Shown piece after piece: positions 26,898-33,983 of a stretch of 64,000 bases of DNA; the first letter of the stretch is position 1; each line of letters opens with the position of its first letter. The stretch is taken from positions 168,898-232,897 of the forward strand of contig DATJZY010000042.1 of NCBI GenBank assembly GCA_035577985.1, read 5' to 3'. The DNA comes from Candidatus Eisenbacteria bacterium (GTDB lineage: Bacteria; Desulfobacterota; Binatia; DP-6). Below the pieces are notes generated by a model. That model worked only from the letters and a program-made list of their open reading frames with translations, was not told the DNA's origin and made no database searches. Made by a program: the position numbers and the translations under genes.

Positions 26898-28228
26898 GAC
26901 GCCTGGTCATCCTCGGCGCGGCGGGCCGCGACTTCCACACCTTCAACGAGCGCTACCGCGACGATCCTTCGGTCGCGGTGGTGGCCTTCACGGCCGCGCA
27001 GATTCCCGGCATCGCCGGGCGCCGCTATCCCGCCTCGCTCGCGGGTCCGCGCTACCCCGACGGCATCCCGATCGAGGCCGAAGACGACCTCGAGGAGGTG
27101 TGCCGGCGGACGGGCGCCACGGAAGTCGTGTTCGCCTACAGCGACGTCTCCCACGTCGACGTGATGCACCGCGCGTCGCGGGCGCTCGCAGCCGGCGCCG
27201 ACTTCGTGCTGCCCTCGCCCACGGGCGCGATGATCGAAGCTCCCCTGCCGGTCGTGGCGATCTCGGCCGTACGCACGGGCGCCGGCAAGTCGCCGATCGC
27301 GCGCTGGCTCGGCCGCCGGCTCCGCGCGCAGGGCCGTCGCGTCGCGATCCTCCGTCACCCGATGCCGTACGGCGACCTCGAGCGCCAGCGCGTGCAGCGG
27401 TTCGCGACGCGCGCCGATCTCGCCGCCGCTCGCTGCACCATCGAGGAGCGCGAAGAGTACGAGCCGCACCTCGCCGCCGGCAACGTCGTGTTCGCTGGCG
27501 TCGACTATCGCGCCATCGTGCAGGCCGCCGCTGCCGATTGCGACGTCATCGTGTGGGACGGGGGCAACAACGACTTCCCGTTCCTGCGGCCGGACGTCCA
27601 CGTCGTGGTCGTCGACGCGCTGCGGCCCGGGCAGGCGCTGGCGTACCACCCCGGCGAGGCCGTGCTGCGCGCGGCGGACATCGTCGTCGTCAGCAAGGTC
27701 GACGCGGCGACGCCGGCCGACGTGGCGGCCGTCATGGCCGAGGTGCGTGGCGTCAATTCGCGGGCCCCGATCGTCCGCGGCGCGTCGCCGGTCCGGCTCG
27801 ACGACCCGGCCGCCGTGCGCGGGCGGCGGGTTCTCGTGGTCGAGGATGGACCCACGATCACGCACGGCGGGATGCCCCATGGCGCCGGACTCGTGGCGGC
27901 GCGCGACGCGGGAGCGGCCGAGATCGTCGACCCGCGGAGCGCAGCGGCGGAGCCCATCCGCGAGGTGTACGCGCGCCACCCGCACATCGGCCCCGTCCTG
28001 CCGGCGATGGGCTACGGCCCGGCGCAGCTCGCGGCGCTCGCCGAGACGATCGATGGGGCGCGCGCCGACGTCGTCGTCTCCGGCACGCCGATCGACCTCG
28101 CCGCACTGCTCGCGCTCACGACGCCCGTCGTCCGTGCGCGGTACGAGTTCGCGGACGTGGACCAGCCGGGCCTCGGCGCCCTGCTCGATGCGCGACTGCC
28201 TCGGGTCGGGCGACGAGACGGCGCGTGA
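26894..28228 (+). CDS. Cyclic 2,3-diphosphoglycerate synthetase-like P-loop protein
   Basis: A 444-residue protein (ATGA overlap with the protease). The N-terminal Rossmann part starts M-R-R-L-V-I-L-G-A-A-G-R-D-F-H-T-F-N. A P-loop, V-R-T-G-A-G-K-S, lies near residue 138, followed by W-D-G-G-N-N-D-F-P-F and V-S-K-V-D-A. These match the family of archaeal cyclic 2,3-diphosphoglycerate synthetase, which makes a thermoprotective solute. Many bacterial homologues are annotated as GTPases of unknown role. The next gene is carbamate kinase, and the pair is coupled. Confidence 0.83.
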   Translation: MRRLVILGAAGRDFHTFNERYRDDPSVAVVAFTAAQIPGIAGRRYPASLAGPRYPDGIPIEAEDDLEEVCRRTGATEVVFAYSDVSHVDVMHRASRALAAGADFVLPSPTGAMIEAPLPVVAISAVRTGAGKSPIARWLGRRLRAQGRRVAILRHPMPYGDLERQRVQRFATRADLAAARCTIEEREEYEPHLAAGNVVFAGVDYRAIVQAAAADCDVIVWDGGNNDFPFLRPDVHVVVVDALRPGQALAYHPGEAVLRAADIVVVSKVDAATPADVAAVMAEVRGVNSRAPIVRGASPVRLDDPAAVRGRRVLVVEDGPTITHGGMPHGAGLVAARDAGAAEIVDPRSAAAEPIREVYARHPHIGPVLPAMGYGPAQLAALAETIDGARADVVVSGTPIDLAALLALTTPVVRARYEFADVDQPGLGALLDARLPRVGRRDGA

Positions 28229-29124
28229 GCTCCGGCCTCACGGTCGTGGCGCTCGGCGGCAACGCCGTGAGCCCTGCCCGCGGGGGCATGCGATTCGACG
28301 CGGAGCGGGCGGCGATCGCCAGCGCCGCGGACGAGCTGACCGATCTCGCACGCACCGCGCGCCTCCTCGTCGTGCACGGCAACGGGCCCCAGGTGGGTCG
28401 CCTGCTCGCCGCGCCCGAGCTGGGCGATCCCGGGTCGCTCGACGTGCACGTCGCCCAGACCCAGGGGGAGCTCGGCTACCTGCTGGCCGAAGCGCTCGAG
28501 ACGCGCGCCGAGCGGCCGTGCGTCGCGCTCGTGACCCGCGTCCTGGTCGACCCGAACGACGGTGCCTTCGAAGCGCCGACCAAGCCGGTGGGTCCGGTCC
28601 TCGCCGCGCGGCCGCGCGGGGCGCCGGCGATGCGAACTCCGGACGGGAGGGGCTGGCGGCGCGTCGTCGCCTCGCCGCGCCCGCACGCGGTCGTGGAGCT
28701 GGAGGCGATCCGCGCCCTGCTCGCCACCCACCACGTGATCGCCGGTGGCGGCGGGGGGGTCGCGCTGGCACGACGGAGCACCACCCGCGGCGCGCGCGCC
28801 GCACGCTCCGCGGTCGTCGACAAGGACTGGGTCGCGGCCCTGCTCGCGACGGCACTCGGCGCCGAACGGCTCGTCTTCGTGACCGACGTGTCCGGCGCGT
28901 TCGACGCCTTCGGCCGGCCGGAGGCGCGAGGCATCCCCACGATGCGGATCGCCGAGGCGCGCGAGCGCCTCGCCGGTGGGGTGTTCGCGCCCGGATCGAT
29001 GGCGCCGAAGGTCGAGAGCGCCATCGAGTTCGTGCAGGCGACGGGGCGGCCGGCCGTCATCGCGGAGCTCGGTTCGGTCGCGACGGGACTCCGCGGCACC
29101 ACGGGAACGACGATCGTCCCCTGA
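28225..29124 (+). CDS. arcC: Carbamate kinase
   Basis: A 299-residue amino-acid-kinase-fold enzyme from GTG 28225 (GTGA overlap). The family blocks V-A-L-G-G-N-A, V-H-G-N-G-P-Q-V-G, A-Q-T-Q-G-E-L-G-Y, A-G-G-G-G-G-V, V-V-D-K-D and G-S-M-A-P-K-V are all present. It interconverts carbamoyl phosphate and ADP with carbamate and ATP. No arginine deiminase or ornithine carbamoyltransferase is nearby, so ATP gain by the arginine pathway is not supported by context. It may recycle carbamoyl phosphate under energy stress. Confidence 0.93.
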   Translation: MSSGLTVVALGGNAVSPARGGMRFDAERAAIASAADELTDLARTARLLVVHGNGPQVGRLLAAPELGDPGSLDVHVAQTQGELGYLLAEALETRAERPCVALVTRVLVDPNDGAFEAPTKPVGPVLAARPRGAPAMRTPDGRGWRRVVASPRPHAVVELEAIRALLATHHVIAGGGGGVALARRSTTRGARAARSAVVDKDWVAALLATALGAERLVFVTDVSGAFDAFGRPEARGIPTMRIAEARERLAGGVFAPGSMAPKVESAIEFVQATGRPAVIAELGSVATGLRGTTGTTIVP

Positions 29125-29139
29125 GCTCCGGCGTGCCCG

Positions 29140-30855
29140 CTACTCGATCGCGTACCGGTCGTAGACGTGTCGTAGCAGCTCGGCCGCGCTCACCCGACCC
29201 GAAGTCCGCGCGGTGTGCTCGAGCTTGCGGAAGCCCGCGGCCAACGGCTCGTCGCCGAGGACGTCCTTCGCCCAGCGCGCGAAATCGCCGGCGAGAAGAT
29301 GACGTCGCAGCGACTCGACCGACACGCTCGCGATCGCATTGCAGAACTCCGCGACGTTGCGGGCGAGGACCGGCACCGGAGTCGCCTGGAAGTAGAATCC
29401 CTTGCCCTGCGGGAGAAGCTCGTCGATGTATTTGCGCGCGTGATGCACGTGGCTCGTCAGCCGCGCCCGCGGCAGAAACGTCTGCCAGCGTGGCGTGCAG
29501 CCCGGACGTAGCAGGCCGGCGAGCGGCGGCTCGATCGTCGCCAGCGCGTCCGGCGCGGAGAGGTCCCCGAGATCCGCAGCGCGCAGAATGGCGTCCACGA
29601 AGTAGCGCTCGTTGTCGACCGTCGTGTGCGTCACCACGTGCGCACCGACCGTGGCGTATACCGAGGCCGCGATCTGACTCGGGCGATAGGTGAGCAGCAG
29701 CAGGCTCCCGGTTCGAGGGTCGAGCCGGTCGACGCACGCGGAGCCTTCGTCAAGAAAGTAGTGCGCTTCGTCGACGAGCGTCCAATGCGGCAGCCCGCTG
29801 CGCCGGCGCGCCTCGACGAGGACGGGGATCAGCCTCCCGACGTAGTCGACCTTCTGCGTGTGCGACAACGAGGCGAGCGTCAACACCACGCTCAGCGGCT
29901 TCGCCACGAGCACTTCCACGATCGCAGTCGGCTCGGGCAGGGCGAGGGCGTCTCCGAAGAGGAGCACGTCTGGTCGCGTGTTCAGCGCGACGTGATCCCC
30001 CTCCGGATCGATCACGCATAGCCGATAGCCCTCGACGAGCAGCCGCTCGGCAATCAGGCCGCCGAGCCACGACTTCCCGGCGCGCGGATCGCCGCTGATC
30101 AGGACGTTGGTCCCGCTCGCGGGCAGCGTCGCCGGCGTGCCGTCCGTGCTGGTCCCGAGCGTGACGTGGCGGCGTGCCGGGGTCGGGCTCACGCAGTCCT
30201 GCTCGAGCAGACGGCGGACGTAGGTCGCGATGCCTTCGCCGGACGACTGGGACAAACGGTCGTCCGCACCGACCCACACCGCCGGCACCGCCCCTCGGGC
30301 CGCGACGCCCACCTCCGCCGCGACGAGCATCGACCAGTCGTTCTCGGCGTCGCCGAACGCGATCGTGTTGCGCGGGGAGCGACCGAGCTCGTCGAGCGCC
30401 CGGGCGATCCCGACTGCCTTGTTGACGCCGGACGGCAGCAGCATGAGGGCCGCGCGGTTGAAGACGAGCTGCTGATCGAGCCCGAGGCGCCGCACCAGGC
30501 CGAGGAGGTCGGCGGCATGCTGCTCCCAGGTGCCCAGGACGACGGCCCCGCTGTGGAACGGAATCCCGCTCTCGCGCAGGGCGACCAGCAGTCGTTCCGG
30601 CGGCGGGTCGCCGACGAGGATCCGCTGCCCGCCATCGTGCAGCGACACCACCGCTCCGTTCTCGGAGACGACGCCGTCGAACGCTCCCAGGTCGACCTTG
30701 GCGATCTGCAGGTCCTCGAGGACCCTCCCGGTCACGAGCAGCGTGACGATGCCGCATCGCCGAGCCGCCACGAGAGCCTCGGCGGCCTCGGGCGCCAGGC
30801 GACCGTCCACGGCGCCGGTCCCGTCGAAATCGCAGGCGAGGACCCGGCAATACAT
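29140..30855 (-). CDS. HAD phosphatase-P-loop ATPase fusion protein
   Basis: A 571-residue protein from ATG 30855. Residues 1-225 form a Cof-type HAD hydrolase: D-F-D-G-T at the start (nucleophile Asp), L-L-V-T-G-R, and F-G-D-A-E-N-D. Residues about 240-460 form a HerA/FtsK-like ATPase with Walker A G-D-P-R-A-G-K-S and Walker B-like W-T-L-V-D-E-A-H-Y-F-L. The last 100 residues (about 470-571) are a helical domain of unknown role. A DEAH-style Walker B after a phosphatase is unusual. It follows the hydrolase-like gene by 15 bases in the same direction. Cellular role unknown. Confidence 0.78.
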   Translation of the reverse strand: MYCRVLACDFDGTGAVDGRLAPEAAEALVAARRCGIVTLLVTGRVLEDLQIAKVDLGAFDGVVSENGAVVSLHDGGQRILVGDPPPERLLVALRESGIPFHSGAVVLGTWEQHAADLLGLVRRLGLDQQLVFNRAALMLLPSGVNKAVGIARALDELGRSPRNTIAFGDAENDWSMLVAAEVGVAARGAVPAVWVGADDRLSQSSGEGIATYVRRLLEQDCVSPTPARRHVTLGTSTDGTPATLPASGTNVLISGDPRAGKSWLGGLIAERLLVEGYRLCVIDPEGDHVALNTRPDVLLFGDALALPEPTAIVEVLVAKPLSVVLTLASLSHTQKVDYVGRLIPVLVEARRRSGLPHWTLVDEAHYFLDEGSACVDRLDPRTGSLLLLTYRPSQIAASVYATVGAHVVTHTTVDNERYFVDAILRAADLGDLSAPDALATIEPPLAGLLRPGCTPRWQTFLPRARLTSHVHHARKYIDELLPQGKGFYFQATPVPVLARNVAEFCNAIASVSVESLRRHLLAGDFARWAKDVLGDEPLAAGFRKLEHTARTSGRVSAAELLRHVYDRYAIE

Positions 30856-30870
30856 CGGTGGCGATTGGCG

Positions 30871-31659
30871 TCACGCCGCCGGTGGCGGGGACGGGCGGCG
30901 ACGCGCGAGCACGCCACGTCGCCGCGGCGCTCGCACCTCCTTCGGAGCCGGGGCCGACTCGGCCTGGCGAGCCATGGCGGGGGCCACGAGATGGCGCGAG
31001 AGCCAGGCGAGCATCGAATCGATGGGGGTGTCGCCCGTACGGTCGTCCAGCGCGGCCAGCTCTTTCGAGCAGCGCATGCGCTCGAATGCTGCCGCGTTCA
31101 TACCCCGTTCGGTCTCTCGGGCGATCAGGAGCACCGGCACGGTCACGCTGCCGAGGACCCCCTCGGCCAGGTCCGGCCGTCCGTCCACCGAGACGATGGC
31201 ACGGATTCGTGGGTCGCCGAGCGCGGCGACCAGGGCCCCGGCCGCTCCGGGTCCCGCGGCTACGTAGCCGACCGGCAATCCGGCCATCGCCGGCAGGTGT
31301 GCGACGGTGTCGGTCAGCGCCTCGAGACGCCGCGCCAGCAGGAAAACGTCGAACTTGCGGCGCGCCTCCGCGACTTCGGAGGCCACGAGCAGATCGACGA
31401 TCACCGTGGCGAGCCCGTGGGCCGCGAACACGCCAATGGCGGCATCGCTCCGCATCGCGGCGTCATGCGGCGCATCGCAACGCGCCACGACCACGACGGC
31501 CAGCGGCGGCTCCGGCAGATGGAGATCCGCCTCGAGCACGACCCCGTCGACCGGAACGCGCAAGCGCTGGGCCGACAATCCCTCTCCGGCCGTCACGGCA
31601 TCCTGGCGTGCAAGGATCCGGCCAGGCGTGGCGCCGTGACGGAGCGCGGGGAATCGCAC
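30871..31659 (-). CDS. Dienelactone-hydrolase-like protein with degenerate active site
   Basis: A 262-residue product from GTG 31659; a later start is possible because the first 35 residues are not family-like. The alpha/beta-hydrolase core shows V-V-V-V-A-R-C-D and V-D-L-L-V, but the nucleophile elbow reads A-A-G-P-G-A-A-G, where relatives have G-A-S-T-G-A. The catalytic Ser is replaced by Pro. Relatives are often fused behind a phosphoribosyltransferase domain, absent here. So it may be a non-catalytic paralogue. It is divergent from hsp20 and upstream of the HAD-ATPase gene. Confidence 0.65.
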   Translation of the reverse strand: MRFPALRHGATPGRILARQDAVTAGEGLSAQRLRVPVDGVVLEADLHLPEPPLAVVVVARCDAPHDAAMRSDAAIGVFAAHGLATVIVDLLVASEVAEARRKFDVFLLARRLEALTDTVAHLPAMAGLPVGYVAAGPGAAGALVAALGDPRIRAIVSVDGRPDLAEGVLGSVTVPVLLIARETERGMNAAAFERMRCSKELAALDDRTGDTPIDSMLAWLSRHLVAPAMARQAESAPAPKEVRAPRRRGVLARRRPSPPPAA

Positions 31660-31742
31660 CTCGGCTTGTCATCGATCGGATGGCGACACGAATTCGCCTT
31701 GCAGCCCTCGGAATCGCCATCGCGCCGGCGCCGCGGCCAATC

Positions 31743-31758
31743 TGGCACGGCAACTGCT
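31743..31758 (+). promoter_or_regulatory. Sigma-54-type promoter for hsp20
   Basis: TGGCACGGCAACTGCT has one mismatch to TGGCACG-N4-TTGCW, with GG 31744-31745 and GC 31756-31757 exactly 10 bases apart. The predicted start near 31769 leaves a 28-base leader containing AAGGAGGAAG before ATG 31797. Confidence 0.72.
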
Positions 31759-31796
31759 TCATTGGTCGAACGCTCGCAAGGAAAAGGAGGAAGCCG

Positions 31797-32228
31797 ATGA
31801 GCTCTCTCATGACCTGGGATCCGTTCCGCGCGCTGCGGCGCCGGGATGATGCGTTCGAGGATCTGGTGCGCGACGTGTTCGGCCGCGAGGGCGCCGGCGC
31901 GCTCGAGCCACCGGTCGAGGTGGCGGAGTCCGACGGCGAGGTCACGGTGAAGATGCTCGTCCCCGGCGTCGAGAAGGACCAGCTCCAGGTCGCGATCGAC
32001 GAGGACGTGCTGACCGTGCGCGGCGAGGTCCGCAAGGAGCACGAGGAGAAGAAGAAGAACTACTACCGCCAGGAGATCCGCTACGGGGCGTTCCAGCGTG
32101 CCGTCCGTCTGCCGGCCGAGGTCGAGGCGGCGAAGGCGACGGCGGATCTGAAGAACGGCACCCTCAAGATCACGTTGCCGAAGGCGAAGCAGACGAAGGC
32201 GCAGCAGATCAAGGTGGCCGTGTCATAG
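31797..32228 (+). CDS. hsp20: Small heat-shock protein Hsp20
   Basis: A 143-residue alpha-crystallin protein, ATG after AAGGAGGAAGCCG. The N-terminal M-S-S-L-M-T-W-D-P-F-R-A-L is followed by the crystallin core (V-A-E-S-D-G-E-V-T-V...V-L-T-V-R-G-E) and the hallmark A-x-x-x-n-G-x-L pair, A-D-L-K-N-G-T-L-K-I-T-L-P-K. It is an ATP-independent holdase keeping unfolded proteins soluble. Its 3' end overlaps the convergent alcohol dehydrogenase by 6 bases. The sigma-54-like site replaces the sigma-32 or HrcA/CIRCE control usual for this family. Confidence 0.95.
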   Translation: MSSLMTWDPFRALRRRDDAFEDLVRDVFGREGAGALEPPVEVAESDGEVTVKMLVPGVEKDQLQVAIDEDVLTVRGEVRKEHEEKKKNYYRQEIRYGAFQRAVRLPAEVEAAKATADLKNGTLKITLPKAKQTKAQQIKVAVS

Positions 32229-33236
32229 GTCTCCCCGGGAGACGGTCAGGACGGCCGCGCCGGTGAGACGACCGCTGCGGAGGTCGGCCAGGGCCTGGTT
32301 GGCCTCGTCGAGCCGGTACGCGGTGGTGTGGGTACGTACGGGAACCCGGGGCGCCAATGCCAGAAACTCCCCGGCGTCCCGGCGGGTGAGGTTCGCGACG
32401 CTACGCAGACTGCGCTCGCCCCACAGCAGCGCGTAGGGAAAGCTCGGTACGTCGCTCATGTGGATGCCGCCGCACACGACCGTGCCGCCCTTGCGCACGG
32501 CTCGCAGCGCCACCGGCACGAGGTCCCCCGCGGCCGCGAAGATGATCGCCGCGTCGAGCGGTCGGGGGGCGGGCTTGTTTGAGCCGCCCGCCCAGACCGC
32601 CCCGAGACTGGTGGCGAAGGCCTGGGCCGTCGCATCACCGGGCCGTGTGAACGCGTAGACCTCGCGCCCCTCCCAGCGTGCGACCTGGGCGATCACGTGC
32701 GCGGCCGCGCCGAATCCGTAGAAGCCGATCCGGGTCGCATCGCCGCACATGCGCAAGCTGCGATAGCCGATCAGGCCGGCGCACAGGAGCGGCGCCACCT
32801 CGAGGTCGGCGTAGCCGTCCGGCAGCCCGACCGCGTAGCGGGCGTCGGCGACGCAGTGCGAGGCGTAGCCGCCGTCGATCTGGTAGCCGGTGAAGCGGGC
32901 GTCGTCGCAGAGGTTCTCGCGCCCGTGCCGGCAATGATCGCAGGCGCCGCAGGTGTAGCCGACCCAGGGGACGCCGACCCGTTGGCCGACGCGCAGGCCG
33001 GCGACTCCCTCGCCCGTGCCGGCGACCCGACCCACGATCTGGTGGCCCGGGACGATCGGGTACGGGATGTCGGGCAACTCGGCGTCGAGGAGGTGCTGGT
33101 CCGTCCGGCAGACGCCGCAGGCGACGACCTCGACCAGCACCTGGCCCGGTGCCGGCACCGGCACGCTCCGCTCGCGACGAACGAGCGGTCCGTGCGGGTG
33201 CTCGAGCACCATCGCCCGGCCAGTGGGTGCGCTCAC
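32223..33236 (-). CDS. Zinc-dependent alcohol dehydrogenase
   Basis: A 337-residue medium-chain dehydrogenase from GTG 33236. The catalytic zinc site is C-G-V-C-R-T-D with G-H-Q-I-V-G-R-V. The structural zinc lobe is C-G-A-C-D-H-C-R-H-G-R-E-N-L-C. The NAD(P) fold has G-F-Y-G-F-G-A-A-A-H. It belongs to the AdhP/AdhA type that oxidises primary alcohols or reduces aldehydes. It is last in the minus-strand operon headed by the wax ester synthase-CBS gene, so one plausible job is supplying or removing fatty alcohols for wax esters. Confidence 0.9.
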   Translation of the reverse strand: MSAPTGRAMVLEHPHGPLVRRERSVPVPAPGQVLVEVVACGVCRTDQHLLDAELPDIPYPIVPGHQIVGRVAGTGEGVAGLRVGQRVGVPWVGYTCGACDHCRHGRENLCDDARFTGYQIDGGYASHCVADARYAVGLPDGYADLEVAPLLCAGLIGYRSLRMCGDATRIGFYGFGAAAHVIAQVARWEGREVYAFTRPGDATAQAFATSLGAVWAGGSNKPAPRPLDAAIIFAAAGDLVPVALRAVRKGGTVVCGGIHMSDVPSFPYALLWGERSLRSVANLTRRDAGEFLALAPRVPVRTHTTAYRLDEANQALADLRSGRLTGAAVLTVSRGDL

Positions 33237-33258
33237 GTCCGATGGCGCGCGTGACGGC

Positions 33259-33666
33259 TCAGTGGGCCGCGTCGAGCCAGAGGTCCTTCAGGTCCTTCGG
33301 GAGCTGGCTGTAGACGTCCCAGGCCTCACCTTCGCGGCCCGTCGTGCTGCCGAGCAGCCGCTGGAGCTGGTGGAACACGGCGCGCACCGCCCGTTCCGCC
33401 TCGTCGTCGTCCGGCAGGACGGCGCGCTGCCGCACGCGGCCGATGAACTCGTGCCGGTGGACCTTGTTCGCCGGGCGATCCGTCCGATCGCCGACCTCCC
33501 AGAGGCGCTTCAAAGCCGTCGGGAGCTGCGCCCGCAGGTCGCGGCGTTCCTCGGGCGAGATTCGATCGCGAAGCTCGCCGAAGACCGCGAACGTGACCGC
33601 TTCGGCGCGCCGCTCGTCGCAGCCGAGCTGGTCGGCGATCTCGCGCAGAAAAGTCCTCTCGTCCAT
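33259..33666 (-). CDS. DUF2267 protein
   Basis: A 135-residue soluble helical protein from ATG 33666. The pattern F-L-R-E-I-A-D-Q-L-G...A-V-F-G-E-L-R-D-R-I-S-P-E-E...L-P-T-A-L-K-R-L-W, repeated less exactly in the second half (V-F-H-Q-L-Q-R-L-L...L-P-K-D-L-K-D-L-W), is the duplicated DUF2267 fold. The function is not established. Members commonly travel with CBS, Hsp20 and alcohol dehydrogenase genes in stress clusters, as here. It lies in the wax synthase operon. Confidence 0.85.
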   Translation of the reverse strand: MDERTFLREIADQLGCDERRAEAVTFAVFGELRDRISPEERRDLRAQLPTALKRLWEVGDRTDRPANKVHRHEFIGRVRQRAVLPDDDEAERAVRAVFHQLQRLLGSTTGREGEAWDVYSQLPKDLKDLWLDAAH

Positions 33667-33687
33667 GGCTTCCTCCTGGCGCCGCCC

Positions 33688-33960
33688 TCAGCCGTGACCT
33701 TTGGCAGCGTCCCGTATCCGCTCGTAGCCGGTGCGCACGGTCTTGAGCAACGCCACCGTCGAGGTCCCGATCTCGCGGGCCGTCGTCCCTGCCGCCGCGC
33801 GCAAGGGAGCCAGTTCGTGCTCGATCCGGGCCCACTGCTTCTCCAGCGCCGCCATCTCGTCACGAAGGTCGGCCCGCAGGAGCGCCGCCTTGACGCGCAG
33901 CTCGTCGCGAAGCTGCTCGATGCCCTGGACGTCCCGAAGCCACTGCGAATCGTTGGTCAT
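33688..33960 (-). CDS. Small coiled-coil protein
   Basis: A 90-residue protein from ATG 33960, 23 bases after the wax synthase-CBS gene, with GGAGGG upstream on the minus strand. It is entirely helical and charged (LRDELRVKAALLRADLRDEMAALEKQW), with heptad repeats and no Cys. It resembles small stress-associated coiled-coil proteins. Function unknown. Operon position suggests a partner for membrane- or lipid-associated functions. Confidence 0.7.
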   Translation of the reverse strand: MTNDSQWLRDVQGIEQLRDELRVKAALLRADLRDEMAALEKQWARIEHELAPLRAAAGTTAREIGTSTVALLKTVRTGYERIRDAAKGHG

Positions 33961-33983
33961 CGTGGTTCCCTCCATTTCGGTTG

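Noticed and set aside
31660..31742. Sigma-54 site for the hydrolase-like/HAD-ATPase pair
   Set aside because: No GG-N10-GC with acceptable boxes was found on the minus strand in this stretch, so these two genes are left out of the proposed regulon.
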